Positions 24,961 to 34,014 of a DNA stretch of 64,000 nt are shown here, in pieces. Source of the stretch: JANOYY01 sp043720395 (GTDB lineage Bacteria; Actinomycetota; Acidimicrobiia; Acidimicrobiales; JANYDT01). A program made the translations under genes and the position numbers. Below the pieces are notes generated by a model. It did no database searches. It saw only the letters and a program-made list of their open reading frames with translations, and had not been told where the DNA came from. Where the stretch lies: assembly GCA_043720395.1 (NCBI GenBank), contig JAYSSR010000066.1:20116-84115 (forward strand). The letters are read 5' to 3'. How positions within the stretch are numbered: the stretch's first letter is position 1; each line of letters begins with the position of its first letter.

Positions 24961-24994
24961 CCAACGGATGTTCTGACCAACGGATGTTCTGACC
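24956..24994 (+). repeat. 16-bp tandem repeat at gene end
   Basis: TCTGACCAACGGATGT occurs twice in tandem with a partial third copy (TCTGACC), beginning in the last codon of the MaoC-like gene. Probably a recent slippage duplication. Confidence 0.85.
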
Positions 24995-25013
24995 GCGCAG
25001 TCCCGACCGGCGA

Positions 25014-25871
25014 TCAGTCGAGGAGACCCCGGACCTTCTGGCTGCCGATGCGTTTGGTTACGTTGCGACTGACCACGGCCAGGTGTTTGCGCCAGAGGAT
25101 TTCGGCCCGATCCACCTCACCGGCTTCGATGAGGTCGAGGATCTCGACGTGCTCCAGATGAGCGCGCGCCCGACGGGCACGGGGCCTCTTCGCGAGACCG
25201 GAGTCGGATGTCGCAGCCGTCGCCACGATCTCGTCGAGCATGCCATCGAGCAGTGTCAGGCTGCGGCTCTCCGTGGCCTCGATGAGCTCCTGATGGAAAC
25301 GCAGGGCGAGGACCGTGAACGCGTCCACGTCGTCGATCACCTTCTCTTCCTCCCCGAGGAGGGCCCGGAGCTTGCGCAGCGTCGGGAGCGGAGGGCGCTC
25401 CGCAAGTGCGCGTATAGCGCTCGTCTCGAGAATCGACCTTGCCGCGAACACGTCTTCGATCGTCGCCCCGTTGACTTCGAGAAGCAGGCCCCCGTAGCGC
25501 GCTGCGATCTTGGCGGTCGGGACCCGGATCCGTGGGCCGACGCGAGACCCTCGTTGCACGCTGATGAGGCCTTCGGACTCGAGGACCCTCAGCGCTTCAC
25601 GCAGCGTCGGACGAGACACCCCGAACTGCGCCATGAGCTCCGTCTCGGGGGGCAGGGTGTCCCCCTCCCGTAAGGCTCGATGGACGATCTGGCTCCGGAT
25701 GCTCTGCGCCACAAGCTCCGGTGCCTTCGGCACGCGCAGCGTCGTGAACCGGCCGCGGGTCGGTGCCGCCACCGAAGGCGCGGCCTTCCGCTGAACGGGT
25801 TCGACTTCGCCGTTCCGCAACGCGCCGAGTCTGTTCATTCGTGCATCGTATGCGCGCTTGGTGTCCCTCAC
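25014..25871 (-). CDS. FadR-subfamily GntR transcriptional regulator
   Basis: 285 residues. The winged-helix N-terminus (about 52-115) holds IRSQIVHRALREGDTLPPET, FGVSRPTLREALRVLESEGL and ISVQRGSRVGPRIRVP. The C-terminal all-helical FCD domain (about 135-260) has VFAARSILETSAIRALAE, HQELIEATESRSLTLLDGML and HLEHVEILDLIEAGEVDRAE with the His positions that usually bind metal. FCD regulators respond to organic acids or acyl-CoAs. A paralogue at 36744-37613 shares the same organisation. Here it is placed tail-to-tail with the MaoC gene and upstream of a cysteine-hydrolase-type gene, so it may control the surrounding beta-oxidation genes. A later start near residue 12 is possible. Confidence 0.88.
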   Translation of the reverse strand: MRDTKRAYDARMNRLGALRNGEVEPVQRKAAPSVAAPTRGRFTTLRVPKAPELVAQSIRSQIVHRALREGDTLPPETELMAQFGVSRPTLREALRVLESEGLISVQRGSRVGPRIRVPTAKIAARYGGLLLEVNGATIEDVFAARSILETSAIRALAERPPLPTLRKLRALLGEEEKVIDDVDAFTVLALRFHQELIEATESRSLTLLDGMLDEIVATAATSDSGLAKRPRARRARAHLEHVEILDLIEAGEVDRAEILWRKHLAVVSRNVTKRIGSQKVRGLLD

Positions 25872-25887
25872 GAGGTGGGACGCGACG

Positions 25888-26511
25888 TCAGCCCGACGCT
25901 TGGAGGGCTTCGATGACCGCCTCGCTCGTGGTGACGACTCCGAGTATCGGGAGCGTATTGACCACGTGAAACTCGTGCGCCTCGGGCCACACGCCAGCGG
26001 TGCAGTCCTCCGGGAAGATCACCGAGAAGTTGCGGTTGATCGCCTCGATGGCAGCGCCGGGGATGCCGAGGTTGGTCGACACGCCGGTGATGATGACCGT
26101 GGTGACCCCACAGTTCCGCAGGAGGATCTCCAACGGTGTGGCGTGGAACGGTGTGACGCCGGTGAATCGTTCGACCTCGTAATCCGATGGTTGCGCCCGC
26201 AGTCGCGGATCAAGCTCCACGTGTGGCGTCCCGACGATCATCTTGCGCGCTTTGAAGTTTGCACCGAGCAACGGGGCATTCACCCCCGTGCCGCCGTAGT
26301 CCGCTCGGTGGACAAGCTTGTTGTGCACGACGGGAAGCCCTGCAGTACGAAAGGCGTCGGCCAAGGTCGCGATCTTCTCGACCATGCGACGCTGCTCGCA
26401 CTGCTCGGACAACCCAGCACGTGATGCGAACGCGGGGTCGATGACGCCGCGCTGACATTCCAGCGTGAGCAGGGCCGCGCGCTTGCCGGGTTCGAGTCCT
26501 CGGAGGGCCAT
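25888..26511 (-). CDS. Isochorismatase-fold hydrolase lacking the nucleophilic Cys
   Basis: 207 residues from ATG 26511 (GAAAGGCAGC upstream; longer starts run through the intergenic region). Isochorismatase-like fold: KRAALLTLECQRGVIDPAFA at the start with Glu where Asp is usual, PVVHNKLVHRADYG in the middle, and TTVIITGVSTNLGIPGAAIE at the active-site turn. In nicotinamidase-type cysteine hydrolases this turn carries the nucleophilic Cys; here it is Gly, as in true isochorismatases (EntB, PhzD), which need no Cys. Vinyl-ether-type hydrolysis is thus possible. It lies between a FadR regulator and a divergent acyl-CoA dehydrogenase. Confidence 0.78.
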   Translation of the reverse strand: MALRGLEPGKRAALLTLECQRGVIDPAFASRAGLSEQCEQRRMVEKIATLADAFRTAGLPVVHNKLVHRADYGGTGVNAPLLGANFKARKMIVGTPHVELDPRLRAQPSDYEVERFTGVTPFHATPLEILLRNCGVTTVIITGVSTNLGIPGAAIEAINRNFSVIFPEDCTAGVWPEAHEFHVVNTLPILGVVTTSEAVIEALQASG

Positions 26512-26623
26512 TGGTTGCTGCCTTTCGTGCGGAGGGGGACGACTCAAGGGCGTTGAGTGTCTCGCAGACCAGGGGCCATAGTACAATCGTTTAGCGTTCT
26601 AGTCCGTTCTCGGTGGGAGTGCC

Positions 26624-27781
26624 ATGGATCTCAGTTTCAGCCCGGCCGACCGTGATTTCCGTGAGGAAGTCCGTACCTGGTTGCGCGAGCACGCCCCGAC
26701 CGAACCGCGGCCAAAGGGCGGTCAGGTCATGCGCGAGTTCGACCTCGGATGGCAGCGTACCCAGTTCGAGGGCGGCTGGGCCGGCATCGCGTGGCCGCAG
26801 GAGTACGGCGGGCGAGGTATGAGCCTCACGCAACAGTTGATCTGGCACGAGGAATACGCGTTGGTCAGAGCACCCGATGTCGGCGCGAACTTCGTCGGAC
26901 TCAACCACGGTGGACCAACGCTGATCGCGCGAGCAAACGTTGACCAGAAGACGTTCCACCTTCCGAAGATCCTCCGGGGCGAGTCCGTGTGGTGCCAAGG
27001 CTTCTCCGAACCCGATGCCGGTTCGGATCTCGCCGCGCTCAAAACGTCGGCTGTCGTGGACGGCGATGAACTCGTGGTCACCGGGCAGAAGATCTGGACG
27101 AGCTTCGCGGAGGTCGCGGACTACCAGGAATTGCTTGTCCGGACCGATCGCACGCTGGGGAAGCACAAGGGGATCACGTGGGTGATCGCCGACATGGCCA
27201 CGCCCGGCATCGAGGTCCGACCGATCCGCACGATCGTGCGCGACAACCACTTTGCCGAGGTCTTCTACAGCGAGGCACGCATCCCGCTGGCCAACATTGT
27301 CGGGCAGCTTCACGATGGCTGGAGCGTGGCGATGTCGACGCTCGGCTTCGAACGCGGCACCGCGTTCATGTCACGCCAGGTTGCGATGTCGCAGCAGGTG
27401 GAACGACTCGTGGAACTCGCTCGCGAACGCGTCGGTCCGAGCGGTCGTCCCTTGATCGACGACGAGCACGTCGCGTATCGCCTCGCCGATGTACGCGCCG
27501 AGGTTGCGGCGTTGCGAGCGATGACGATCGCCGTGGTGTCGCGCAACGCACGCGTCGACGTTCCGGGACCCGAAGGTTCGATGATCAAGCTGTACTTCTC
27601 GTCCGTCATGCAGGAACTCGGCCGCTTGGCGATCGACCTCGTCGGTCCTGACGCGTTGGCGTTCGACCGCCTCGGCTGGACCTGGCACTACATGCACAGC
27701 TTCGCGTCGTCGATCGGTGGCGGAACGTCGGAGATCCAGCGCAACATCATCGGTGAACGGGTACTAGGTCTGCCGCGCTGA
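26624..27781 (+). CDS. Acyl-CoA dehydrogenase
   Basis: 385 residues; ATG 26624 with GGTGGGAG upstream. Complete family signature: WAGIAWPQEYGGRGMSLTQQ near 47-66, CQGFSEPDAGSDLAALKTSA (FAD/substrate block) near 124-143, GQKIWTSFAEVADY, and the C-terminal SIGGGTSEIQRNIIGERVLG. The form, with an N-terminal LREHAPTEPRPKG segment, is typical of the actinobacterial FadE subgroup that handles branched or cyclic acyl-CoAs. It is followed after 60 bp by a crotonase, giving the first two steps of a beta-oxidation turn. A possible -10 (TACAAT) is at 26582-26587. Confidence 0.9.
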   Translation: MDLSFSPADRDFREEVRTWLREHAPTEPRPKGGQVMREFDLGWQRTQFEGGWAGIAWPQEYGGRGMSLTQQLIWHEEYALVRAPDVGANFVGLNHGGPTLIARANVDQKTFHLPKILRGESVWCQGFSEPDAGSDLAALKTSAVVDGDELVVTGQKIWTSFAEVADYQELLVRTDRTLGKHKGITWVIADMATPGIEVRPIRTIVRDNHFAEVFYSEARIPLANIVGQLHDGWSVAMSTLGFERGTAFMSRQVAMSQQVERLVELARERVGPSGRPLIDDEHVAYRLADVRAEVAALRAMTIAVVSRNARVDVPGPEGSMIKLYFSSVMQELGRLAIDLVGPDALAFDRLGWTWHYMHSFASSIGGGTSEIQRNIIGERVLGLPR

Positions 27782-27841
27782 GAACCTGGTTCACCTCCCG
27801 AGCCACATGCCGCAACGCAATGTCAACTGAAGGAGAATTTC

Positions 27842-28621
27842 ATGTCGGAAATGGTTCGAACCGAGCGCGTGGGCCGTGTGGCGGTGGTGTCGTACAACCG
27901 CCCGGAGAAGCACAACGCCTTCAACAACGAACTGACTGCGCAGCATCGCGTTGCCATGGAGTGGGCCCTCGAGGACCCCGAGTCAACGGTGATTGTCATC
28001 CGCGGCGAAGGGAAGTCGTTCTCCTCAGGACGCGACACCAACGAGCTCGGCGGGCGGCCGAATGGTGAGAGCAACTTCGCGTGGGTGCGCGAGAGCCAAG
28101 AGCTGCGGTTTCGCCTCATGACGTCCACGAAGATCGCGCTGGCCGCTATGAAGGGCTACGTGTTGGGCGGAGCACTTGAGCAGTGCCTTGCCTGTGACAT
28201 CCGGATCGCCTCACCCGACGCGCAAATGGCGTTGCCCGAGATCAATTACGGGATACTCCCCGACACGGGAGGAACGCAGGTGCTCACCACGATGATCGGG
28301 CCGGGGCGCGCGAAGGAACTCGTGCTCACCGGACGTCGGTTCAGTGCCGAGGAAGCGCTCGCCTGGGGCGTCGTCAACAAGATCGTGCCAGCCGAGGAGC
28401 TGGACCGGGAGGTGATGGCGATGGCCACGACGATCTCGGAAAAGGCACCGCTCGCGTTGGCGATGGGCAAACAGCTCATCGACCAGGTCTGGGCGGACCA
28501 GGTGCACCGTGGCTTGCGTGCCGAGGTGATCACGCAGGCCGTGCTGTTCGCCAGTGCCGACTACCAGGAGGCGAGGGCGGCCCGCAAGGAGGGTCGCCCA
28601 CCGGTGTTCGTGGGGAAGTGA
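27842..28621 (+). CDS. Enoyl-CoA hydratase/isomerase family protein
   Basis: 259 residues; ATG 27842 with GAAGGAGAAT upstream. Crotonase motifs in order: VAVVSYNRPEKHNAFNNELT, oxyanion block GKSFSSGRDTNELGG, second block ALAAMKGYVLGGALEQCLAC, and LPEINYGILPDTGGTQVLTT, with Glu in the ALPEINYG catalytic loop, so the usual hydratase residue is retained. Likely co-transcribed with the acyl-CoA dehydrogenase 60 bp upstream. Its 3' end is separated from the convergent CoA ligase by a family B palindrome. Confidence 0.9.
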   Translation: MSEMVRTERVGRVAVVSYNRPEKHNAFNNELTAQHRVAMEWALEDPESTVIVIRGEGKSFSSGRDTNELGGRPNGESNFAWVRESQELRFRLMTSTKIALAAMKGYVLGGALEQCLACDIRIASPDAQMALPEINYGILPDTGGTQVLTTMIGPGRAKELVLTGRRFSAEEALAWGVVNKIVPAEELDREVMAMATTISEKAPLALAMGKQLIDQVWADQVHRGLRAEVITQAVLFASADYQEARAARKEGRPPVFVGK

Positions 28622-28634
28622 TTCCCAGCGAGAG

Positions 28635-28683
28635 CCGCGTGCGAATTCTCGCTCCCAGAGCGAGAATGTGTGTGAGCGCGGGC
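28635..28683. repeat. Repeat family B, inverted pair (B6)
   Basis: An imperfect palindrome: CCGCGTGCGAATTCTCGCTC on the left and GAGCGAGAAT followed by a degenerate CACGCGG-like end on the right. The left half is the reverse complement of the family B unit. It occupies most of the gap between convergent genes and could also act as a bidirectional terminator. Confidence 0.75.
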
Positions 28684-28690
28684 CCATGCT

Positions 28691-30199
28691 CTACTTCGAT
28701 TTTTGGAACAGCTGACGGAGGCCGTCCTTGCTCACCTTCAACGACGTTGTCCGCGGCAGTTCGTCCACGATGCGGATCTCGGTAGGGATCTGGTACTTCG
28801 CGAGACGTTCTCCTGCCCACGCCTTGAGCTCGTCCTCCGTCACCGGGAAACGGACGGTCACGGCTGCGACCGGCACGTGGCCGAGACGTACGTCCGGGAC
28901 GCCGGTCACTCCGGCATCGGTCACCGCTGGATGGTCTCGCAGCACCTTCTCCACGACCTGCGGCACGATCTTGAAGCCACCGCGGTTGATGGCGTCGTCG
29001 GAGCGGCCGACGATCCATACGAATCCGTCCTCGTCCATGCGGCCGATGTCGTTGGTGGCGACCCATCCGTCGACGGTCGGACCGGTCGCCTGGGGCGAAA
29101 ACACCGTGACGGTTCCCTCGGTCGACCATGGAACGTCCGAGCCAGTCTCGGGATCGGTGATCTTGATTCTGATACCCGGCCGGGCTCGTCCGGCGGACCC
29201 GCGCTTCGTGTCGGCGAACTGCTTGTAGTCGGCGAGTGTCCAGCCGACCAGTCCACCGGGGAACTCGGTCGCCCCGTAGGCGGTGAGCACCGGAATGCCG
29301 TAGCGGCTCGTGAACTCATCGGCGACGTCGGGGTCGAGGGCCGCGGTCCCGCAGTTCACGGAGACGAGGGAGCGGAGCTGCTCCGGAGCGACGTTCGCGT
29401 CGAGCACCATACGGATCGTGGCGGGTGGGAGCGACGAAAGCTTGGCCTGGTGCTCCTCGACGAGTGCGGCCCAGGCGTGCGGCTCGAAGCGTTCGAGCAA
29501 GGCGATGCAGCGGCCCTCACACATGGCCTGTAACACGGCCCACAGGCCCGCAACATGTGCGAAGGCAAGCGTCGAAAGTACGGCGCTGTTGCGCAGCGCC
29601 GGTGGGCCACCGAGCGACCTCGCCGTCGATGCTGAGTAGTGCGAAATGCGGTCGAGCGCCCCGTTGAGCTTGTCGTAGGTGTACTCGATCCGTTTCGGTA
29701 ATCCTGTCGTTCCGCTCGTGGGCATGAGCACGCCCACCCCGACCAAAGTCTCGGCGGTGGTCGCGGTTATCGCAAGTCCGTCGAGGACGTTGGCCGCAAG
29801 GGGGTTGCTGTCAAGCTCGATTCCCAGCACGCCGAGGCGCGCACACGTAGCCTTCAGTCCTTCGCGGGCCCAGTCCTCGTGATCGGCAAGGACCGCAGTC
29901 ACGCCGAGGCGTTCGACCTCCGAGCACACCAGGATGTCCGATGAGATGGAGGTGATCGGGACCAGACATCTGCGGGTGGACAGGATCGCCTCGATTGCGG
30001 CCACGTGCGCCGGTCGGTTCCTGGTGATGAGCGCGATCGTCGCTCCCTCGCCCAGACCTGCACGGCTGAACAGCCGGTCGAGCTCGGTCACGAGGGTTGC
30101 CATGTCTCCCCACGTGAGCCAGGCACCTTCGAACTGCACGGCCCGATGAGCCGGGTCCAATGTCAACAGCGTTGAAATTCGGGCGCTGAGATCAAGCAT
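28691..30199 (-). CDS. Class I adenylate-forming acyl-CoA synthetase
   Basis: 502 residues. AMP-binding core motifs: VLMPTSGTTGLPKRIEYTYD (P-loop, about 158-177), LTAYGATEFPGG (A5 motif), WVATNDIGRMDEDGFVWIVG (A7/A8) with GRSDDAINRGGFKIVPQVVE, and the C-terminal TTSLKVSKDGLRQ holding the catalytic Lys. These enzymes activate a carboxylic acid with ATP to acyl-AMP and then form the CoA thioester. The N-terminus is short, fitting benzoate- or fatty-acid-type ligases. It is 5 bp behind an SDR and in line with the ABC binding-protein gene, suggesting the imported acid is its substrate. Confidence 0.85.
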   Translation of the reverse strand: MLDLSARISTLLTLDPAHRAVQFEGAWLTWGDMATLVTELDRLFSRAGLGEGATIALITRNRPAHVAAIEAILSTRRCLVPITSISSDILVCSEVERLGVTAVLADHEDWAREGLKATCARLGVLGIELDSNPLAANVLDGLAITATTAETLVGVGVLMPTSGTTGLPKRIEYTYDKLNGALDRISHYSASTARSLGGPPALRNSAVLSTLAFAHVAGLWAVLQAMCEGRCIALLERFEPHAWAALVEEHQAKLSSLPPATIRMVLDANVAPEQLRSLVSVNCGTAALDPDVADEFTSRYGIPVLTAYGATEFPGGLVGWTLADYKQFADTKRGSAGRARPGIRIKITDPETGSDVPWSTEGTVTVFSPQATGPTVDGWVATNDIGRMDEDGFVWIVGRSDDAINRGGFKIVPQVVEKVLRDHPAVTDAGVTGVPDVRLGHVPVAAVTVRFPVTEDELKAWAGERLAKYQIPTEIRIVDELPRTTSLKVSKDGLRQLFQKSK

Positions 30200-30204
30200 C
30201 GTCG

Positions 30205-31122
30205 TCAGCGGGTCTGCGTCCAGCTGCCGTCAGGAGTACGAAGCCATCCGCTCGACGCCTTCGTACCGCCGTCGACGGGCAGCGTCACGCCGGTCACATA
30301 CGAGGCCATCTTCGAGCACAGGAAGACCACGACCGACGCGCACTCGTCGACGAGGCCTTCTCGACCCATCGGGATCATGTCATCGCGCGCTGCCTGCTCA
30401 TCGGTTGAGAGTTCCACCCATTGCGACGCATCGACGGGCCCGGTTCGGTTGCCGCGGGTGCCCGCCGTCACGGTGTGGTCAGGGGCGATGGCGTTCACCC
30501 GAATGTGATGCGGTGCGAGCTCAAGGCTCATCGTCCGGGTGAAGTTCTCCATACCGGCCTTGCACGCCGAGTACACCGCGTAATCCGGTGCAGCCCGTGA
30601 TCCCTCGATGCTTGAAACGTTCACGATCGAGCCGCCGCGGCCACCGGCAATCATCACCGGGGCGGCGGTATGCGTCGCCGTCAGCATGCTCATGAGGTTG
30701 ATGTCGATATGTCGACGCCAGCTCCGCTCGTTCTGACCGAGGAAGGCACCGGCGCGCACGCCACCGGCATTGTTCACGAGTATGTCGAGGCGTCCGAATG
30801 TTGAGGCGGCGTTCTCGACGGCCGCCTGAAGGGCCGAGGAATCCATCACGTTCACGGGGACGGCGAGGCTGCGCCTGCCCATCGCCTCGATCAGGGCGGC
30901 GGTGTTCTCCGCCCTCGAAGGCTCGTTGTCGACGACGACGACGTCCGCCCCGAACTTCGCAAGGCCGAGAGCGATCCCCTTGCCGATGCCGCCACCGCCG
31001 CCAGTGACCACGCCGACATTGCCGGTGAGCAGGATGTCGACGGGGTCAATGGCGGTCTGGTCTTGGTTCTTCGCCAGCTCGAAGCTGTTCTGTTCGGAGC
31101 CCTTGTGGTCAGTGCTGCTCAA
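30205..31122 (-). CDS. Short-chain dehydrogenase/reductase
   Basis: 305 residues with a complete classical active site: Rossmann VVTGGGGGIGKGIALGLAKF (about 38-57), NNAG near 114-117, catalytic Ser in VNVSSIEGS, YSACK (YxxxK) and C-terminal YVTGVTLPVDGGTK. A long hydrophilic N-terminal extension (about 30 residues) precedes the fold. NAD(P)-dependent oxidation of a hydroxyl or hydroxyacyl group is likely. It is 18 bp downstream of the binding-protein gene and 5 bp ahead of the CoA ligase on the minus strand, one apparent operon. Confidence 0.87.
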   Translation of the reverse strand: MSSTDHKGSEQNSFELAKNQDQTAIDPVDILLTGNVGVVTGGGGGIGKGIALGLAKFGADVVVVDNEPSRAENTAALIEAMGRRSLAVPVNVMDSSALQAAVENAASTFGRLDILVNNAGGVRAGAFLGQNERSWRRHIDINLMSMLTATHTAAPVMIAGGRGGSIVNVSSIEGSRAAPDYAVYSACKAGMENFTRTMSLELAPHHIRVNAIAPDHTVTAGTRGNRTGPVDASQWVELSTDEQAARDDMIPMGREGLVDECASVVVFLCSKMASYVTGVTLPVDGGTKASSGWLRTPDGSWTQTR

Positions 31123-31140
31123 CGTGACGTATCCGGAGAC

Positions 31141-32847
31141 TCAGGCGGCGATGCCGAGACCGCGAAGGTCAGGAACGCCCTGCCAGATGTAGCCCATGCT
31201 CTCGACGCCCACGACCTTGTTGGTGGCAAGGAAGTGTGTGCGGTTGTTGCAGATCGGGATGTAGACAGCGAGGCGGGCCATTTCCTTGCCGATTTCCTTC
31301 ACTGCGGCGAGCCGTTGGGCATCGGTCGACTTGGCGTCGACGGCTTCAGCTCGGAGCTTGATGAGGGTTGAACCCTCAGAACCTGCCGCCTTGAAGCCAC
31401 CGGGCTGATCGAGGAAGTAGTCGTCGAGCATGGCGACCGAGTCGACCAGAGAAATGGTGAAGGCCCCCAGCATCGCCTCCAACTGGCCCTGGCGGAACAG
31501 GGTGGATGACGCCGTATCCGACTCGGCGATCTTCAATTTCACGCCGATACCGGACATGGCCTGATCGATGAGATCCGCGATGGTCTTGGAGTTTGGATCA
31601 CTCGTAGCGAGAGTTATCTCAAGTTTGTCCACCCCAGCTGCCTTGAGCAGCGCCTTGGCCTTCGCCGGGTCGTAGGGATACGCGTCGAGACCTGGGTTCC
31701 CGAGCGGGCTTGCATCGGCCCAGAGCTGTGTGCGGGCAACGCAATCGCCATCGGTGCCGCGCAACGTGATCTGTCGATCGATCGCCATCTGCAGTGCCTG
31801 GCGGACCCGAATGTCGCCGAACTTGTTCTTGGTATTTCGCAGGAACAGGACCCGCATCACCGTGGTCGGCGAGTCGTACTTCTTGAGGCCGGCTCGTCGA
31901 GCGATGTCGAGGAGGGGCTGCGGTTCGACGTTCTGGTAGGACAGCTCCAGCTGACCCGATTGGATGGCGTTCGCTGCGACGGGATACTGCGAAAATCCGA
32001 TGATTTCGGCACTCTTCAGCCGCTGCCAGTTCGGATTCCAGTAGGCAGTTGACGCTCGCTCATACACGACCTTGTTCTCCAGGATGACCTGCGTGGCAAC
32101 CATCGGGCCAGAGCCAGCATCACCGGGATTGCTCGTGAGGTTGCGGCCGTCGGCGATCGCCTTCGGGTGGATCAGGGCGCCCGCTCCGCTCGCAAGAAGT
32201 GACTTGAGCGCCGGAAGCGGCTTGGAGAGGTTGACCCGGACGGTGAACGGATCGACCACGTCGACGGAGGTGATCTCGTTGATCCGACCGGCGGCCGTGG
32301 AACCAGCCACGGTGCGAGCGCGATCGATGTTCGTTTTTACGACCGAGGCGTCGAGATGTACGCCGTCGTGGAACTTGACGTCGGTGCGCAGGTGCATCAC
32401 GGCGGACAAGCCATCGGGGGCCGTAATCAGATCAAGGGCAACTTGCGGACGCGCCTCGGAAGGCTGGGTCAGGTCGAACAGGGTGTCGTAGATGAGCACC
32501 CAGTACGGACGCTGCCCGATGTTGATCTCCTTGTGGGGGTCAAGGGTGCGCGGCGGCACGACGAACGAAAGCCGGATCGATCCGTTGGGGTCGGTCTTCA
32601 GCTTCGGATCGAGCGCAATCGGCGTTGTTGCAGGAATGCCGCTGGGAGCGGCGGTCGTGGCTGGCGCAGGGGCCGCCGTTGTAGCAGGAGCGACCGTTGT
32701 GGCAACGGCCTTTGTGGTCACGGCCTTCTTCTTGGTGGTGACCCTCTTTGTGACAGCGTCCGCAGTCGGGGCGATGCCCACGGTCATGAGGCCGAGCAGT
32801 GTCAGGCCGATTGCGGTTCGCTTGAACGGTCCGTTCGTAGTCTTCAT
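31141..32847 (-). CDS. ABC importer substrate-binding protein (peptide/Opp-Dpp family, SBP_bac_5)
   Basis: 568 residues from ATG 32847 (GAGGGAACC upstream). A signal peptide (1-29, TAIGLTLLGLMTVGIAPTAD) has no lipobox Cys, then comes a Lys/Thr/Ala/Pro-rich linker (30-70). The binding fold follows: SIRLSFVVPPRTLDPHKEIN, DVKFHDGVHLDASVVKTNID, GDIRVRQALQMAIDRQITLR and the usual DPAKAKALLKAAG. The ligand may be a peptide or another solute; family members also carry opines, glycosides and heme. It is divergent from its presumed permeases (33070 on) and shares an operon with an SDR and a CoA ligase, which argues for an organic acid ligand. Confidence 0.88.
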   Translation of the reverse strand: MKTTNGPFKRTAIGLTLLGLMTVGIAPTADAVTKRVTTKKKAVTTKAVATTVAPATTAAPAPATTAAPSGIPATTPIALDPKLKTDPNGSIRLSFVVPPRTLDPHKEINIGQRPYWVLIYDTLFDLTQPSEARPQVALDLITAPDGLSAVMHLRTDVKFHDGVHLDASVVKTNIDRARTVAGSTAAGRINEITSVDVVDPFTVRVNLSKPLPALKSLLASGAGALIHPKAIADGRNLTSNPGDAGSGPMVATQVILENKVVYERASTAYWNPNWQRLKSAEIIGFSQYPVAANAIQSGQLELSYQNVEPQPLLDIARRAGLKKYDSPTTVMRVLFLRNTKNKFGDIRVRQALQMAIDRQITLRGTDGDCVARTQLWADASPLGNPGLDAYPYDPAKAKALLKAAGVDKLEITLATSDPNSKTIADLIDQAMSGIGVKLKIAESDTASSTLFRQGQLEAMLGAFTISLVDSVAMLDDYFLDQPGGFKAAGSEGSTLIKLRAEAVDAKSTDAQRLAAVKEIGKEMARLAVYIPICNNRTHFLATNKVVGVESMGYIWQGVPDLRGLGIAA

Positions 32848-32984
32848 GGTTCCCTCGAAATCGGCTCTGGTAGGGCGTGGACGGGTCGTCGACGCTTTCA
32901 CTGCTGTCCGTTCGCAGGCCGGTGGGCCGCAACGTTGCTTTCGTCAACATAGAACATAGAGCTAACTTGGTGCGAACAGGACAG

Positions 32985-33004
32985 ACGGGAGTGTTCTCTC
33001 CCGT
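32985..33004. promoter_or_regulatory. Candidate operator palindrome in divergent promoter region
   Basis: ACGGGAG, six bases, CTCCCGT: a perfect 7-bp inverted repeat in the 222-bp region between the binding-protein and permease genes. It overlaps a -10-like TAGAAT (33003-33008) directed toward the permeases. The FadR regulator at the end of the cluster is the obvious candidate ligand-responsive binder, but this is inference. Confidence 0.4.
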
Positions 33005-33069
33005 AGAATCAGATGCGAGGGAGCCTCGAATGCCAGTCGCGATGGACGCCGAGACAGTCGGGTGAACTT

Positions 33070-34014
33070 GTGATTCAGAGCGTCCTTCGTCGCGTCGCAA
33101 CTGCGATTGCGATGCTCGCGATCGTGTCGTTCCTGGTCTTTGGTTTGAGCGAACTCGCTCCCGGTGATCCAGCTCTGTCGATCGCCGGTCCGGATGCCAC
33201 GCCTGAGCGGATTGACGAGATCCGCCAGGAGAACGGGCTCGACCGACCTTTCCCTGTGCGTTATGCGCGCTGGGTGAACCATGCTGTTCGGGGTGATCTC
33301 GGCAAGTCGCTCATCACCGGCGAAAGCATCAGTTCCATCGTCGGCCGCGCGCTGCCTGTGTCGATGTCGCTCGTCGGGTTGAGCCTTCTGTGGTCGAGCG
33401 TTCTCGCGTTGATTGGTGGCTCGTTGTGTGCTCGTTATCCGGGCTCGTGGATCGACCGGCTGGTCAGCTTCTTCTCGGCGTTTGCCGTTGGTCTGCCATC
33501 GTTTTGTCTCGCACTGATCCTCGCGTCAGAGTTCGCGGTGAAACGGCGGTGGTTCCCTGCGAGCGGGTTCACCGGGCCGACATCGAGCATTTGGCTGTGG
33601 CTCAAGGGCATGGTGCTTCCCGTGTTCACCTTGTCGGGCGTACTCGCCGCAGAACTCACCCGCCAGCTCCGCGGCTCATTGATGGATGCACTCAACAGTG
33701 ACTACGTGTTGACGGCGCGCGCCGGCGGAATCCGTCCGGGCAAAGTCATCTATAAGCACGCGCTGAAGAACGCGCTCATCCCCGTGGTGACGGTGTTCGG
33801 CCTGCGGTTCGCGCAGCTCGTGGGCGGCACCGCGATCATCGAAACGATGTTCAACTTCCAAGGTCTTGGCAGCCTCGCCGTGCGAGCGGCGCTCGGTCGT
33901 GACGGTCCCGTGCTGCTTGGCCTCGCGGTGTTTACGACGCTTGCCGTGCAGGTGATCAACCTGTTGATCGATGCGTCGCAGCAGTACTTCAACCCGAAGG
34001 TGCGTGCCTCATGA
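33070..34014 (+). CDS. ABC importer permease, DppB/OppB type
   Basis: 314 residues from GTG 33070. The N-terminal transmembrane helix (VATAIAMLAIVSFLVFGLSE) is followed by the conserved extracytoplasmic start PGDPALSIAG and YARWVNHAVRGDLGKSLITG, then five more helices. The coupling EAA-like loop is LRGSLMDALNSDYVLTARAG, and the end matches RAALGRDGPVLLGLAVFTTL of DppB proteins. It forms the membrane channel with the DppC-type partner, whose ATG overlaps this stop by 4 bp. The weak ribosome site leaves the start uncertain by several codons. Confidence 0.9.
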   Translation: MIQSVLRRVATAIAMLAIVSFLVFGLSELAPGDPALSIAGPDATPERIDEIRQENGLDRPFPVRYARWVNHAVRGDLGKSLITGESISSIVGRALPVSMSLVGLSLLWSSVLALIGGSLCARYPGSWIDRLVSFFSAFAVGLPSFCLALILASEFAVKRRWFPASGFTGPTSSIWLWLKGMVLPVFTLSGVLAAELTRQLRGSLMDALNSDYVLTARAGGIRPGKVIYKHALKNALIPVVTVFGLRFAQLVGGTAIIETMFNFQGLGSLAVRAALGRDGPVLLGLAVFTTLAVQVINLLIDASQQYFNPKVRAS

